Source: Bacillota bacterium (GTDB lineage: Bacteria > Bacillota > DTU065). Taken from it: a stretch of 20,281 nucleotides of DNA. Each line of letters starts with the position of its first letter. Positions within the stretch are counted from its first letter, which is position 1. Position numbers and translations under genes: made by a program. The stretch covers positions 1 to 20,281 of the forward strand of contig DUTE01000241.1 in NCBI GenBank assembly GCA_012842235.1, in the 5' to 3' direction. Below are positions 13,177 through 20,276 of this stretch, piece after piece. The notes under the pieces are model-generated. The model was not told where the DNA came from. It did no database searches and was given only the letters and a program-made list of their open reading frames with translations.

Positions 13177-15210
13177 ATGCAAAAAAGCTCTATCAAAATA
13201 GGTGTTTTATGTATGATATTGTTACTGTCTTTCACTATTACTGCAGAGTCACAGATCCCTCGTGCCTATGGCCAAGGGGATGGCGTTATGAATATGAAAA
13301 ACGATTTTATTGAAATTGTTGTTAATACTAGTGATGATGCTACAGGACGCTTTGCTGTACTTACTACAGGAGGCGATCCTGAAAGAACAGATGATGATAA
13401 CAATTTCTTAATTTATGGACTTGGCAAACCTGTGACATCTTATACAACCATTCGCATTGATAAAACAAACTACGTATTTGGCGGTCAAACCTCTAAAAGA
13501 GCTGGTTTGACAGGAAACTACGGTAAAGTAGTTACTCCACCTGTTCAAAGACAAGATGGCATCTATACTGCTTATCTGTATGGAGATGTTTTAGTAGAAC
13601 AGATACTTGATTTGACTTTTTCAACAACAACAGGTCAGCCCGATACAGCGGCAATTAGTTATGTTGTTACAAATCAAGGTTTTGCAACACGTGATATAGG
13701 CCTAAGGATTGTTTTAGATACTATGCTTGGTAATAATGATGGTGCCCCTTTTCGTGTAAGAGATATGGCTGTAGTTAGTGATACAATGTTTGCAGGCGAT
13801 GATATACCAGCATTTGTACAGGCTTTTGATGATCTTCTAAAACCTGCAGTAATGGCACAAGGTAATATCTCTGGCCCAGAGGTTAGCCGTCCTACAAGAG
13901 TATACTTTACTAACTGGGGAAGCCTTGCCGATGGTGTTTGGGATTTCAACTTTCAACCAGGGCGAGATTTTACAAGAACAGGTGAGTTTGATTTAGATAG
14001 CGCTATGGCACTTTATTGGGATCAAGAGCCTCTAAGGCCAGGTGAGAGTAGACGCTATGTGACTCATTATGGTCTAGGAGGTATCTCTATTGCCCAGGGC
14101 TTTCTTTCTCTTGGTTTGAGTTCAGTAAATAAGGTAGAGATGGCTGTAAATCCAGTACCATTTGATGTTGTTGGTTATATCCAAAACACAGGCGATGGGA
14201 TCGCTCATGAAGTAGTAGCAAAACTTTTACTGCCAGAGGGCTTGAAATTAGTTACTTCAACTAATGAAAAGTTTCTAGGTAAGCTGCAACCAGGAGAGTC
14301 GACCCAAGTTGTCTGGAAGGTAGTTCCAACTGGAAAAGCTTTTGGATCTATGAAAATGAGTATGGAAGTAGATGCAGCCAACGTTGAACTTAACACTGTA
14401 TCGAGAAATATAGAGGTTACTACACCGGCAAAGCTTGGACTTAGCCTTAGTGGACCAACGAGACTAAATGCTGTTGAAGAGAAGATTTATCCCGAAATCT
14501 TCGAAGTCTCTGGAACAATTAAAAATGATGGTGGTTCAACTGCATATAATGTAGCACTTAGCCTTGATACAAAAAACTTTAAGCTTGCAGAAGGTGAAAG
14601 CAAAACAAAGTTTTTACTTTCACTACCACCGAATTCTTCCCAAAGTGTAACTTGGAAGATATCTACACTACCAGAGCCAGGATCGATGTATCCATCTGGT
14701 AAAGAATCCGTGACATTAACTGCAGAGTCAACTAATGCCGAAATACCAAATCAAAAAGAACTAGATATTCAACTTCCTAATCTTGAACCTAAGCTTTGGA
14801 TGCGCTCGGTCTATCCAGAACCAAGAGTAATAGCTGATAATCTTGTTCTTTACATCGATTTAATGGCAACAAATATCACCGGCCTTAAGGATTTCAAAAT
14901 CGAGCTAAGCTACAACCCCAAAATTCTACAATTTCTAGGTTGGAGGGTAGGCACTCAGATAATTTCTCAAGATAATGATCAACTAAAACGTGGTTCTATT
15001 ATTGTTTCTGACCCTTACGAAGCAAACAAGACAGGGAAATTGATTATTGAGGGCCAGGTTATGGATATGGCAAGTATAGCAGGGTCTCTTGCTGAATTAA
15101 AATTTGTTATTGCCGATAAAGGTTTGACCCAAATCGATTTTAAGAGTGTTACTCTTACAGCTAGGGATAGGGTAGTTAATGCAGTTGGGTTTGAAATAGA
15201 TGTCCGGTAA
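13177..15210 (+). CDS. Large exported protein with CARDB-like repeats and a cohesin-like C-terminal domain
   Basis: Function unknown. 677 residues with a signal peptide (~1-27, VLCMILLLSFTITAESQ). Residues ~38-300 form an unrecognised beta-rich region with many YTT, FSTTTG and DFNF strands and an acidic loop ERTDDDNN. Two CARDB-type beta-sandwich repeats follow (~312-405 with VGYIQNTGDGIAHEVVAKLLLP and LQPGESTQVVWKV; ~428-530 with VSGTIKNDGGSTAYNVALSL and LPPNSSQSVTWKI). The last ~135 residues (YIDLMATNITGLKDFKIELSY, then LQFLGW, GSIIVSD, AELKFVI) resemble a cohesin or related adhesion fold. No dockerin, SLH or sortase motif is seen. Starts at ATG 13177 (GTG 13174 directly before) behind a poly-G SD. 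Its place between tonB-like and SLH genes makes it a candidate partner of the Ton-like motor (inference). Confidence 0.72.
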   Translation: MQKSSIKIGVLCMILLLSFTITAESQIPRAYGQGDGVMNMKNDFIEIVVNTSDDATGRFAVLTTGGDPERTDDDNNFLIYGLGKPVTSYTTIRIDKTNYVFGGQTSKRAGLTGNYGKVVTPPVQRQDGIYTAYLYGDVLVEQILDLTFSTTTGQPDTAAISYVVTNQGFATRDIGLRIVLDTMLGNNDGAPFRVRDMAVVSDTMFAGDDIPAFVQAFDDLLKPAVMAQGNISGPEVSRPTRVYFTNWGSLADGVWDFNFQPGRDFTRTGEFDLDSAMALYWDQEPLRPGESRRYVTHYGLGGISIAQGFLSLGLSSVNKVEMAVNPVPFDVVGYIQNTGDGIAHEVVAKLLLPEGLKLVTSTNEKFLGKLQPGESTQVVWKVVPTGKAFGSMKMSMEVDAANVELNTVSRNIEVTTPAKLGLSLSGPTRLNAVEEKIYPEIFEVSGTIKNDGGSTAYNVALSLDTKNFKLAEGESKTKFLLSLPPNSSQSVTWKISTLPEPGSMYPSGKESVTLTAESTNAEIPNQKELDIQLPNLEPKLWMRSVYPEPRVIADNLVLYIDLMATNITGLKDFKIELSYNPKILQFLGWRVGTQIISQDNDQLKRGSIIVSDPYEANKTGKLIIEGQVMDMASIAGSLAELKFVIADKGLTQIDFKSVTLTARDRVVNAVGFEIDVR

Positions 15211-15211
15211 A

Positions 15212-15243
15212 TTGAGTGCTTGAGCACTTGAGCGATTCAGCGA
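15212..15243 (+). repeat. Four tandem 8-base units before the second SLH gene
   Basis: The units TTGAGTGC, TTGAGCAC, TTGAGCGA and TTCAGCGA follow one another without gaps, starting two bases after the upstream stop. AGTGC/GCACT within them can form a small hairpin. They lie just upstream of the SD (GGGGAGGG) of the next gene. Confidence 0.65.
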
Positions 15244-15271
15244 TGTTTTGCAAAGGGGAGGGTAAAGTAGA

Positions 15272-16387
15272 ATGAAGCCTGTTTTAAGAAAAACTGTAGC
15301 GGCAATTCTAATGATTTTTGTATTTGGAACAACTATTTTTGCTGCCCAGGCCAAAGATGTTGATGCAAATCACTGGGCATATCAAAGTGTAAAGGAACTT
15401 TTAGACAAAGGCTATCTTTCAGTATATCCTGATAATACATTTCGTGGTAACGAACCAGTCGATCGTTACACATTAGCAACTGTTGTTGCTAGAATGTTAA
15501 AAGAAGTTCAAACGGGAAAAGTAACTGCTTCAGATTCTGACATTGAAACACTTTCTAAGCTCTATCAAGAATTCCAAGAAGATATGGTTAAGGCTTTTGC
15601 AGACATTAATAAGCTTGATCAGAGAGTTACTAGTCTAGAAAAAAGTCTTGTAGCAAATAAAGACGAGATTACTAGGTTACAGATAGATTACAATAACAAC
15701 TTTAAACCTGAGATGGCCAAGCAAATTGAAGCAGTCTTTGCTTCTATGAATACAACAAAATCACAGCTAGAAAGCCAAATTAGCAGTTTGAGAAATGAAA
15801 TAGAGATTCTAAAAGGTAATGTTTCTGGAATTAGTGAAGAAAAACCATCTACTTCAGCAGTAGATCTAGCTATCTCTGATGCTATACAAAAGTCATCTTC
15901 ACAGATCGATAGCCAACTTAAAAGTGTTGACAGTAAACTAAACGAAGAGATTATTGCCTTAAGAATGGATATGCAAAAAGAAGACCAAGAACTCCAAGAA
16001 GAGTTGGCTGCACTAAAAACTACCCTAACTGGATATATCCAAAGCGTAGTTGATTTAGCAGAAAAAACTGAACACAATCAAGAAGCATTAAGCAAAATGG
16101 TGACTGAATCTCAAAAACAGACTGATGCTAAATTGGCTCAACTTCAAGAACAGATAGATTTATTAGATCTACAATTGCGAGAGGATTTACAGAGTACAAG
16201 AAGTAGCAGTTTTGTCAAAGAGAGAACTATAGAAAACAGATTACAAAAGATGGAAGATGACCTAAAAAGCACACAAGAAAGTACAGATGCAAGACTAACT
16301 GCCTTAGAAAACAGTCGTTATTTTTGGTGGGCAGGATTTGGTCTTTCAGTATTTACAATTATTCTTGCAATTATTTCTTTCAATTAA
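15272..16387 (+). CDS. SLH-domain long coiled-coil envelope protein with C-terminal membrane helix (Omp-alpha-like)
   Basis: A longer relative of the protein at 8370-9092. Of 371 residues, 1-26 form a signal peptide (cleavage near FAAQA). One SLH domain follows (~28-74: HWAYQSVKELLDKGYLSVYPDN, FRGNEPVDRYTLATVVARML). A coiled coil of roughly 250 residues comes next (~85-345), rich in Gln, Lys, Glu and Leu, with a break near GNVSGISEEKPSTS (~190). A membrane helix (~350-370, YFWWAGFGLSVFTIILAIISF) stops at the C-terminus. The wall-binding head and membrane tail with a rod between fit an envelope spacer like Thermotoga Omp-alpha (inference). SD GGGGAGGG, then ATG. Last gene of the exbB operon; terminator at 16415-16438. 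Confidence 0.85.
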   Translation: MKPVLRKTVAAILMIFVFGTTIFAAQAKDVDANHWAYQSVKELLDKGYLSVYPDNTFRGNEPVDRYTLATVVARMLKEVQTGKVTASDSDIETLSKLYQEFQEDMVKAFADINKLDQRVTSLEKSLVANKDEITRLQIDYNNNFKPEMAKQIEAVFASMNTTKSQLESQISSLRNEIEILKGNVSGISEEKPSTSAVDLAISDAIQKSSSQIDSQLKSVDSKLNEEIIALRMDMQKEDQELQEELAALKTTLTGYIQSVVDLAEKTEHNQEALSKMVTESQKQTDAKLAQLQEQIDLLDLQLREDLQSTRSSSFVKERTIENRLQKMEDDLKSTQESTDARLTALENSRYFWWAGFGLSVFTIILAIISFN

Positions 16388-16414
16388 CATGCCTTAATAA
16401 TTTGTCAAAAAAAG

Positions 16415-16438
16415 ACGGAGGGGAAATTACCCCTCCGT
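16415..16438. terminator. Bidirectional terminator after the exbB-SLH operon
   Basis: ACGGAGGGG (16415-16423) pairs perfectly with CCCCTCCGT (16430-16438), with a six-base loop. TTTT follows on the plus strand and a run of seven T on the minus strand. On the minus strand the stem contains the last codons of the small gene 16427-16546, and that gene's stop codon lies in the loop. Confidence 0.92.
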
Positions 16439-16546
16439 TTTACATCCCTTAGGTTTTTCATTCTTCTTTTTTGCGCTAGCTTTTACCTCGTCGTCTAGGG
16501 GAAAGTTTTTTCTAGATCGTAGTGGCTTTTTTTCTTTTTCAGCCAT
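16427..16546 (-). CDS. Small, highly charged 39-residue protein
   Basis: Not recognised. ATG at 16546, TAA at 16429-16427. The product begins MAEKEKKPLRSRKNFPLDDE and ends KPKGCKTEG; about a third of the residues are Lys or Arg, with one Cys and no hydrophobic segment, so it should be a soluble cytoplasmic, perhaps nucleic-acid-binding, peptide. It is likely real because a good SD (AGAGGTGA) sits about five bases before ATG and the frame ends exactly inside a terminator whose minus-strand T-run would stop its mRNA. It is convergent with the exbB operon and divergent from the sugar transporter. No clear promoter was found upstream. Confidence 0.6.
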   Translation of the reverse strand: MAEKEKKPLRSRKNFPLDDEVKASAKKKNEKPKGCKTEG

Positions 16547-16609
16547 AAACTCACCTCTAAAATTTAGTTTATACTCTTTTTTTTCTTTAATACTGCTTTA
16601 GCAAGGGAA

Positions 16610-16642
16610 TCTTTAGGATTAGCTGAATATTAATCTTAAAGA
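16610..16642. repeat. Inverted repeat just before the GPH transporter SD
   Basis: 12-bp arms 16610-16621 (TCTTTAGGATTA) and 16631-16642, one wobble, nine-base loop, ending two bases before the SD GGGGGA (16645-16650). It could be an operator for a sugar-responsive repressor or a leader hairpin. It is not followed by a T-run. Confidence 0.5.
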
Positions 16643-16658
16643 ATGGGGGAGATAAAAG

Positions 16659-17981
16659 GTGGCAAAAACAAATAATCGCTGGTTATATAGTACTGGTATG
16701 CTTGCAAGTATGATTACAGTGGCAACATTTTCTGGTTTTATTAACTTCTATTATATTGATATTCTTAAGCTTTCACCAATTCTAATTGGGCAAGCTATGC
16801 TTATTTATGGAATCTATAATGCCATAAACGATCCTCTCTTAGGACAGATCTCAGATCGTTATCGGAGTAAACACGGTACACGGGTTCCTTTTATTAAATA
16901 TGGTATGATTCCTTTTGTTATAGCGTTTGCTCTTTTATGGTTACCACAGACTACCTGGTTTGGAGGTAACCAAACAGCGCTATTTGCTTACTTTGTTGTA
17001 AGTATTTTGCTATTTGATGGACTTTATACCTTGGTCTTTTTAAACTGGACTGCACTTTATCCAGAGCTTTACCGCACAGAAAAAGAAAGAAATGAAGTTT
17101 CGGCAATAAGGCAAATATTTGGTATTGTCGGCAACATAATTGGTTTTGCAACTCCGCCAATACTTGCTGCACTTATGGGGTGGCGGGCGATGGGAATACT
17201 TTTTGCAGTAATTTCTCTGCTTGCTCTTTATTTGAGTATTAAGTATGTTAAAGAAGAACCAATTTATGAGGCCAAAGAAGGGTTGCCATTTGGTGTTGCC
17301 TTAAAAGAGACATTAAGAAATAAAGCTTTTCTTATATATGTTATCGCTGCGTTTTTCCTGCAGTTTACCTTTGTTTTTATGCAGGCGGTATTGCCATTTT
17401 ATGTTAAATACGTGTTGAAGGTAGGTAGTCTAGAACAGTCTTTAGTGCTTGGTACTGTTTTTATTAGTGCTTTATTATTTGTTTTTGGTTGGAGTAAGGT
17501 TTCCAATAAAAAAGGTGCTAAATGGACTATGTTGACTTGTATTGTTCTTTTTGCGTTAAGCCTTATACCCTACTGGTTTGCAGATAGTTTTCTCTCTGGT
17601 TTAATTGTTGCAGTACTAAATGGTGTAGGACTTGCAGGCTTGATGATATTAATCGATGTTATGTTAGCTGATGTAATTGATGTTGATCAACTAAAAACAG
17701 GTCAAAGGCGCGAGGGTATGTATTTTGGAATGAACGCTTTAATAATTCGCCTTGGTATTTCGATACAGGGACCACTTCTTGGTTATATTCTTACTAAATC
17801 AGGATATGTAGCTGATGCAATAGAGCAAAGTGCAACTGCTATCTTAGGATTAAAGGTTGCTTTAGTAGTTATACCGATTATTGCGTTAATTCTTTCCTTT
17901 ATTGTTTTTAGTTTTTATCCTTTAGATAAAAAAGCTGTTGTAAAGATAAAGGAACAACTAAAAAAAGATGTAGCTAGTTAA
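16659..17981 (+). CDS. GPH-family (MelB-like) sugar:cation symporter
   Basis: Twelve-helix cytoplasmic-membrane transporter of the glycoside-pentoside-hexuronide family, MFS_2 type, moving a sugar or glycoside with Na+ or H+. The 440-residue length is normal. Family marks are the early loop INDPLLGQISDRYRSKHGTR (TM2-3, with the conserved Asp and GxxSDR), LNWTALYPELYRTEKERNEV (~120-140) and the late DVIDVDQLKTGQRREGMYFG (~340-360), which matches the GPH D...TGxRREG motif. The sugar cannot be told. GTG start with SD GGGGGA eight bases upstream. A hairpin or operator lies just before the SD. The HAD phosphatase follows after 32 bases and may be in the same transcript. Confidence 0.88.
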   Translation: MAKTNNRWLYSTGMLASMITVATFSGFINFYYIDILKLSPILIGQAMLIYGIYNAINDPLLGQISDRYRSKHGTRVPFIKYGMIPFVIAFALLWLPQTTWFGGNQTALFAYFVVSILLFDGLYTLVFLNWTALYPELYRTEKERNEVSAIRQIFGIVGNIIGFATPPILAALMGWRAMGILFAVISLLALYLSIKYVKEEPIYEAKEGLPFGVALKETLRNKAFLIYVIAAFFLQFTFVFMQAVLPFYVKYVLKVGSLEQSLVLGTVFISALLFVFGWSKVSNKKGAKWTMLTCIVLFALSLIPYWFADSFLSGLIVAVLNGVGLAGLMILIDVMLADVIDVDQLKTGQRREGMYFGMNALIIRLGISIQGPLLGYILTKSGYVADAIEQSATAILGLKVALVVIPIIALILSFIVFSFYPLDKKAVVKIKEQLKKDVAS

Positions 17982-18013
17982 GGTGATAGGGGAAAGACAT
18001 AGGGGGATAAAGC

Positions 18014-18724
18014 ATGCTTAAAGCGGTTTTTTTAGACTTAGATAATACTTTAATTGACTTTACAACTATACGTAGGCAAGCATATGTAGTTTCAGCTTCA
18101 ATAATTGTTTCTTACTATCCTGGACTTCCCAAAGATAAACTAATTAAGGTATCAAGACAAAAAACAGGCGAAGTTTATAGGGAGTTTATAAGTGGCCAAA
18201 TCGATTATGACACACAAAGAGAAGAACGATTCAAGAGAGTATTAGCTGAATTTGGTATTAGAGACCTAGCCCTAACCGAATATTTGGCCTGGTTTTTTAA
18301 CAACTTTCAAGAAGTAAATGTTAAACCCTATAAAGGAGTTCAGGCAACATTAAAATGTTTATCTCAAAAATACAAACTTTATGTAATAACTAATGGACCC
18401 TATTCACACCAAATAAGAAAACTCAAAAGAGCAAAACTTAGTCCCTATATCGAAAAACTATATGCCCCAGGGGATGGAAAGAAAGGAAAACCAGAGCCAC
18501 ACCTGTTTTATCAGGCAATGAGGGAGTCTTGCTTGAAATCATACGAGGTAGTTCATGTAGGTGATGAAATTGCTGATATTAAAGGGGCACAAAACAGTAA
18601 TATTGAACCAATATGGATTAACCCTCCCAAAGGGGAAAAGGGCATTTGTCATATTAATGATTTACCTCAGTATCTTGTCAAAGTTGAAGATCAAAAGTTG
18701 TTGTCAAAAAAGCAACTACAGTAA
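18014..18724 (+). CDS. HAD-superfamily hydrolase (subfamily IA, YjjG-like)
   Basis: Phosphatase on small phosphorylated metabolites such as nucleotides or sugar phosphates; cytoplasmic. 236 residues with all four HAD motifs: I, VFLDLDNTLIDF (nucleophile Asp ~8 and acid Asp ~10); II, LYVITNGPYSHQ (Thr/Asn); III, Lys in GKPEPHLF; IV, VVHVGDEIADIKGA (Asp pair). An alpha-helical cap covers ~15-100. SD AGGGGG lies seven to eight bases before ATG. It closely follows the sugar transporter, so a sugar phosphate is an attractive but unproven substrate. The C-terminal tail (~220-236) is Lys/Gln-rich. The stop is followed by a hairpin-dense spacer. Confidence 0.88.
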   Translation: MLKAVFLDLDNTLIDFTTIRRQAYVVSASIIVSYYPGLPKDKLIKVSRQKTGEVYREFISGQIDYDTQREERFKRVLAEFGIRDLALTEYLAWFFNNFQEVNVKPYKGVQATLKCLSQKYKLYVITNGPYSHQIRKLKRAKLSPYIEKLYAPGDGKKGKPEPHLFYQAMRESCLKSYEVVHVGDEIADIKGAQNSNIEPIWINPPKGEKGICHINDLPQYLVKVEDQKLLSKKQLQ

Positions 18725-18774
18725 ACTTTTCTCTGAACAATATTTAGTTAACTAAGTGAAGTTTTTAACAAAAA

Positions 18775-18804
18775 AGCTGGCAGGTCTTAGAAAACCTGCC
18801 AGCT
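18775..18804 (-). terminator. Hairpin with T-tract on the minus strand
   Basis: A perfect 11-bp stem AGCTGGCAGGT/ACCTGCCAGCT (18775-18785 with 18794-18804). The A-run before it (18770-18775) becomes the T-run on the minus strand, so it would stop leftward transcripts, possibly read-through from the small regulator gene. It has no T-run on the plus strand. Confidence 0.6.
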
Positions 18805-18811
18805 AGAGACA

Positions 18812-18847
18812 GATAAACTCTTAAGGATTACTTCGTTAGAGTTTATC
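18812..18847. repeat. Inverted repeat in the spacer after the HAD gene
   Basis: Perfect 10-bp arms GATAAACTCT (18812-18821) and AGAGTTTATC (18838-18847) around 16 bases, with no T-tract. Just after it, TGGTTGA (18855-18861) and TCAACCA (18867-18873) form a further small hairpin followed by C5T7, a weak plus-strand terminator candidate. GATCTTT is then repeated twice near 18905-18918. Confidence 0.5.
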
Positions 18848-18942
18848 CCACCTCTGGTTGATCATCTCAACCACCCCCTTTTTTTGGGATGATTTTTGGC
18901 CGTTGATCTTTGATCTTTGACCATATTCCCTAATAACAGTAT

Positions 18943-18980
18943 AAAGCAAAAAGGCACTCTTAAGAGTGCCTTTTTGCTTT
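18943..18980. terminator. 38-base perfect palindrome, bidirectional terminator
   Basis: Two 19-base arms (18943-18961 and 18962-18980) are exact reverse complements with no spacer, centred on CTT|AAG. T5 and A5 runs lie within the arms. It sits five bases past the stop of the minus-strand regulator (18986) and can also end plus-strand transcription from the HAD gene. Confidence 0.8.
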
Positions 18981-18985
18981 CTGAA

Positions 18986-19255
18986 CTATTTATTCCTATT
19001 ACTATAGATAATTTTTCTAATACTATCATAGCTAAGGTGAAATTCATTCATTAAATCCTCAATTGAGGCTCCTGATTGGTAGCGTTTGAAAATTTCACGA
19101 TTTCGTTTTTTTAGTTCCATTCGTGCACCATTTCGTTCGCCCCAACCAAGTTTTTTCCCTTCCGATCTGGGGATATATATCTCTTTGCCTTGTACATACT
19201 CTTGAATTTGGAGAAGCAATTCGCGAGGTAGTATATCTTCTGCATTAGTATACAT
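18986..19255 (-). CDS. CD3324-family small DNA-binding protein (Mor-like helix-turn-helix)
   Basis: 89-residue protein of the type annotated as CD3324 family, related to Mor-type activators; target unknown. The N-terminus YTNAEDILPRELLLQIQEYVQGKEIYIPR is the family signature (an ILP..LL..IQ.Y..G..IYIP pattern). The middle is KKLGWGERNGARMELKKRNREIFKRYQSG, and the C-terminal helix-turn-helix is SIEDLMNEFHLSYDSIRKIIYS (~63-84). No SD lies at normal spacing: AGGGAG is 13 bases upstream of ATG and falls in the loop of an inverted repeat (19259-19291). The gene is isolated, with its stop next to a perfect palindrome. Such genes are often paralogous in Clostridia. Confidence 0.82.
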   Translation of the reverse strand: MYTNAEDILPRELLLQIQEYVQGKEIYIPRSEGKKLGWGERNGARMELKKRNREIFKRYQSGASIEDLMNEFHLSYDSIRKIIYSNRNK

Positions 19256-19258
19256 TAA

Positions 19259-19291
19259 GAGCTGACGTCTCCCTTCACTTGGCGTCAGCTC
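19259..19291 (-). promoter_or_regulatory. Inverted repeat around the SD of the CD3324-type gene
   Basis: Perfect 9-bp arms GAGCTGACG (19259-19267) and CGTCAGCTC (19283-19291) with a 15-base loop. Read on the minus strand, the loop holds the only SD-like stretch (AGGGAG) and the stem ends three bases before ATG. It could be an autoregulatory operator or a translational hairpin. A possible -35/-10 pair, TTGGCT and CATAAG with 16-base spacing, lies just upstream on the minus strand. Confidence 0.45.
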
Positions 19292-19312
19292 ACAAAAAGC
19301 TCAAAAAAACTC

Positions 19313-19411
19313 TTATGCTAAAGTGTGAGCTAAAGCCAAGGCAGCTATATTTTGGTGATAAAATGTCAAAGTTAAAGAAGAAGTCGTTAAATGAAAACTT
19401 TTCCTTAGCAT
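19313..19411 (-). CDS. Possible 32-residue small ORF behind a near-perfect SD
   Basis: On the minus strand AAAGGAGG (19427-19420) lies eight bases before ATG 19411, an ideal start site. The frame gives 32 residues beginning MLRKSFHLTTSS and ending ALALAHTLA. A GTG in another frame (19418), almost touching the SD, opens a 42-residue alternative beginning SNAKEKFSFNDFFF. Neither product is recognised. It may be a decayed gene start or a chance SD. Apart from this, 19256-19643 shows no convincing gene. Confidence 0.22.
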   Translation of the reverse strand: MLRKSFHLTTSSLTLTFYHQNIAALALAHTLA

Positions 19412-19643
19412 TACTCACACCTCCTTTCAAATATTGGACCAGGAAAAATTTTTTAGCTAGACATGTCACTCCAATTATCGCAAACAAATTAATGTAATTC
19501 AAGGGAAAGATGGATCTGAATAATCTTTCTTATTCAAAAGGGACCTTTGCCTAGCTTGTGCAAAGCGTTTGAAGATTCGCACATTTGGTTAGCATAAAAT
19601 GAAGAGAGTAAGGTATAAACAAACTTAGCATTGGAGGATTACG

Positions 19644-20276
19644 ATGATGAACAGGCTTAAAGATGAGGCTTCACCTTATTTAAGATTACATGCTGATAAT
19701 CCCATAGATTGGTATCCTTGGAGCACAGAGGCGATACAAAAGGCCAAGGAAGAAAATAAGCCAATATTTCTTTCTATTGGATATTCAACTTGTCATTGGT
19801 GCCATGTAATGAACAAAGAGTCGTTTTCTGATCAAGAAATTGCTGTTATTCTAAACAAATATTTTATCTCAATTAAGGTCGATAGAGAACAACATCCAGA
19901 TGTAGACAAGGTTTATATGGATTATTGTCTTTCACTTACTGGAAGTGGGGGCTGGCCTCTAAATCTTTTTTTGACTCCAGATCTTAAGCCGTTTTTTGCG
20001 GGCACATATTTTCCTAAACAGACAAGTATGAGGCAGATTGGTTTTTTCCCTCTTCTAGAAAGATTAGCTAAACTTTGGGACAGAGAAAAAGAGACTCTAA
20101 TAGATCATAGTGAAGAGATTACCCATGGGCTTATAAATACATATCCTGTTAGTGATTTCAACAAGGAACTAGTAAACGAAACACAAGAGAGTTTAAGACA
20201 GCGTTATGATATTGAATACGGAGGTTTTTTGCCAGCACCGAAATTTCCTCAACTGCATGAGATAACTTTGACTTAG
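19644..20276 (+). CDS. DUF255 thioredoxin-fold protein (YyaL/SPATA20-like), N-terminal part with early stop
   Basis: The family is ~600-700 residues: an N-terminal thioredoxin-like domain plus a six-hairpin glycosidase-like domain; function poorly known. Here 210 residues are read before a TAG at 20274-20276, five bases from the window end. The opening [23 protein letters not shown], the CxxC site in [17 protein letters not shown] (~45-60), [20 protein letters not shown] and [23 protein letters not shown] are all typical. The last residues, [15 protein letters not shown], match the segment where the family normally goes straight on, so the stop looks like a frame break. SD GGAGG lies six bases before ATG. 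Real mutation, error and true truncation cannot be told apart here. Confidence 0.85.
   Translation: MMNRLKDEASPYLRLHADNPIDWYPWSTEAIQKAKEENKPIFLSIGYSTCHWCHVMNKESFSDQEIAVILNKYFISIKVDREQHPDVDKVYMDYCLSLTGSGGWPLNLFLTPDLKPFFAGTYFPKQTSMRQIGFFPLLERLAKLWDREKETLIDHSEEITHGLINTYPVSDFNKELVNETQESLRQRYDIEYGGFLPAPKFPQLHEITLT

Noticed and set aside
14800..15210. Cellulosome-type cohesin and dockerin system
   Set aside because: The C-terminal domain resembles a cohesin fold by pattern, but no dockerin or glycoside hydrolase is in the window, so no cellulosome claim is made.
15688..16077. 129-residue minus-strand frame inside the second SLH gene
   Set aside because: Long only because coiled-coil codons lack antisense stops; the Ser/Leu-rich product is typical of an antisense shadow.
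18561..18755. 64-residue frame overlapping the HAD gene end
   Set aside because: Out-of-frame shadow of motif IV and the C-terminus of the HAD gene, with no SD.
18775..18980. CRISPR array or insertion-sequence ends
   Set aside because: The inverted repeats differ from each other in sequence and spacing, there are no regular spacers, and no transposase or target-site duplication was found.
19279..19497. 72-residue plus-strand frame (TTG start) in the spacer
   Set aside because: No SD before the TTG, no recognisable family, and it overlaps inverted repeats; it looks like chance translation.
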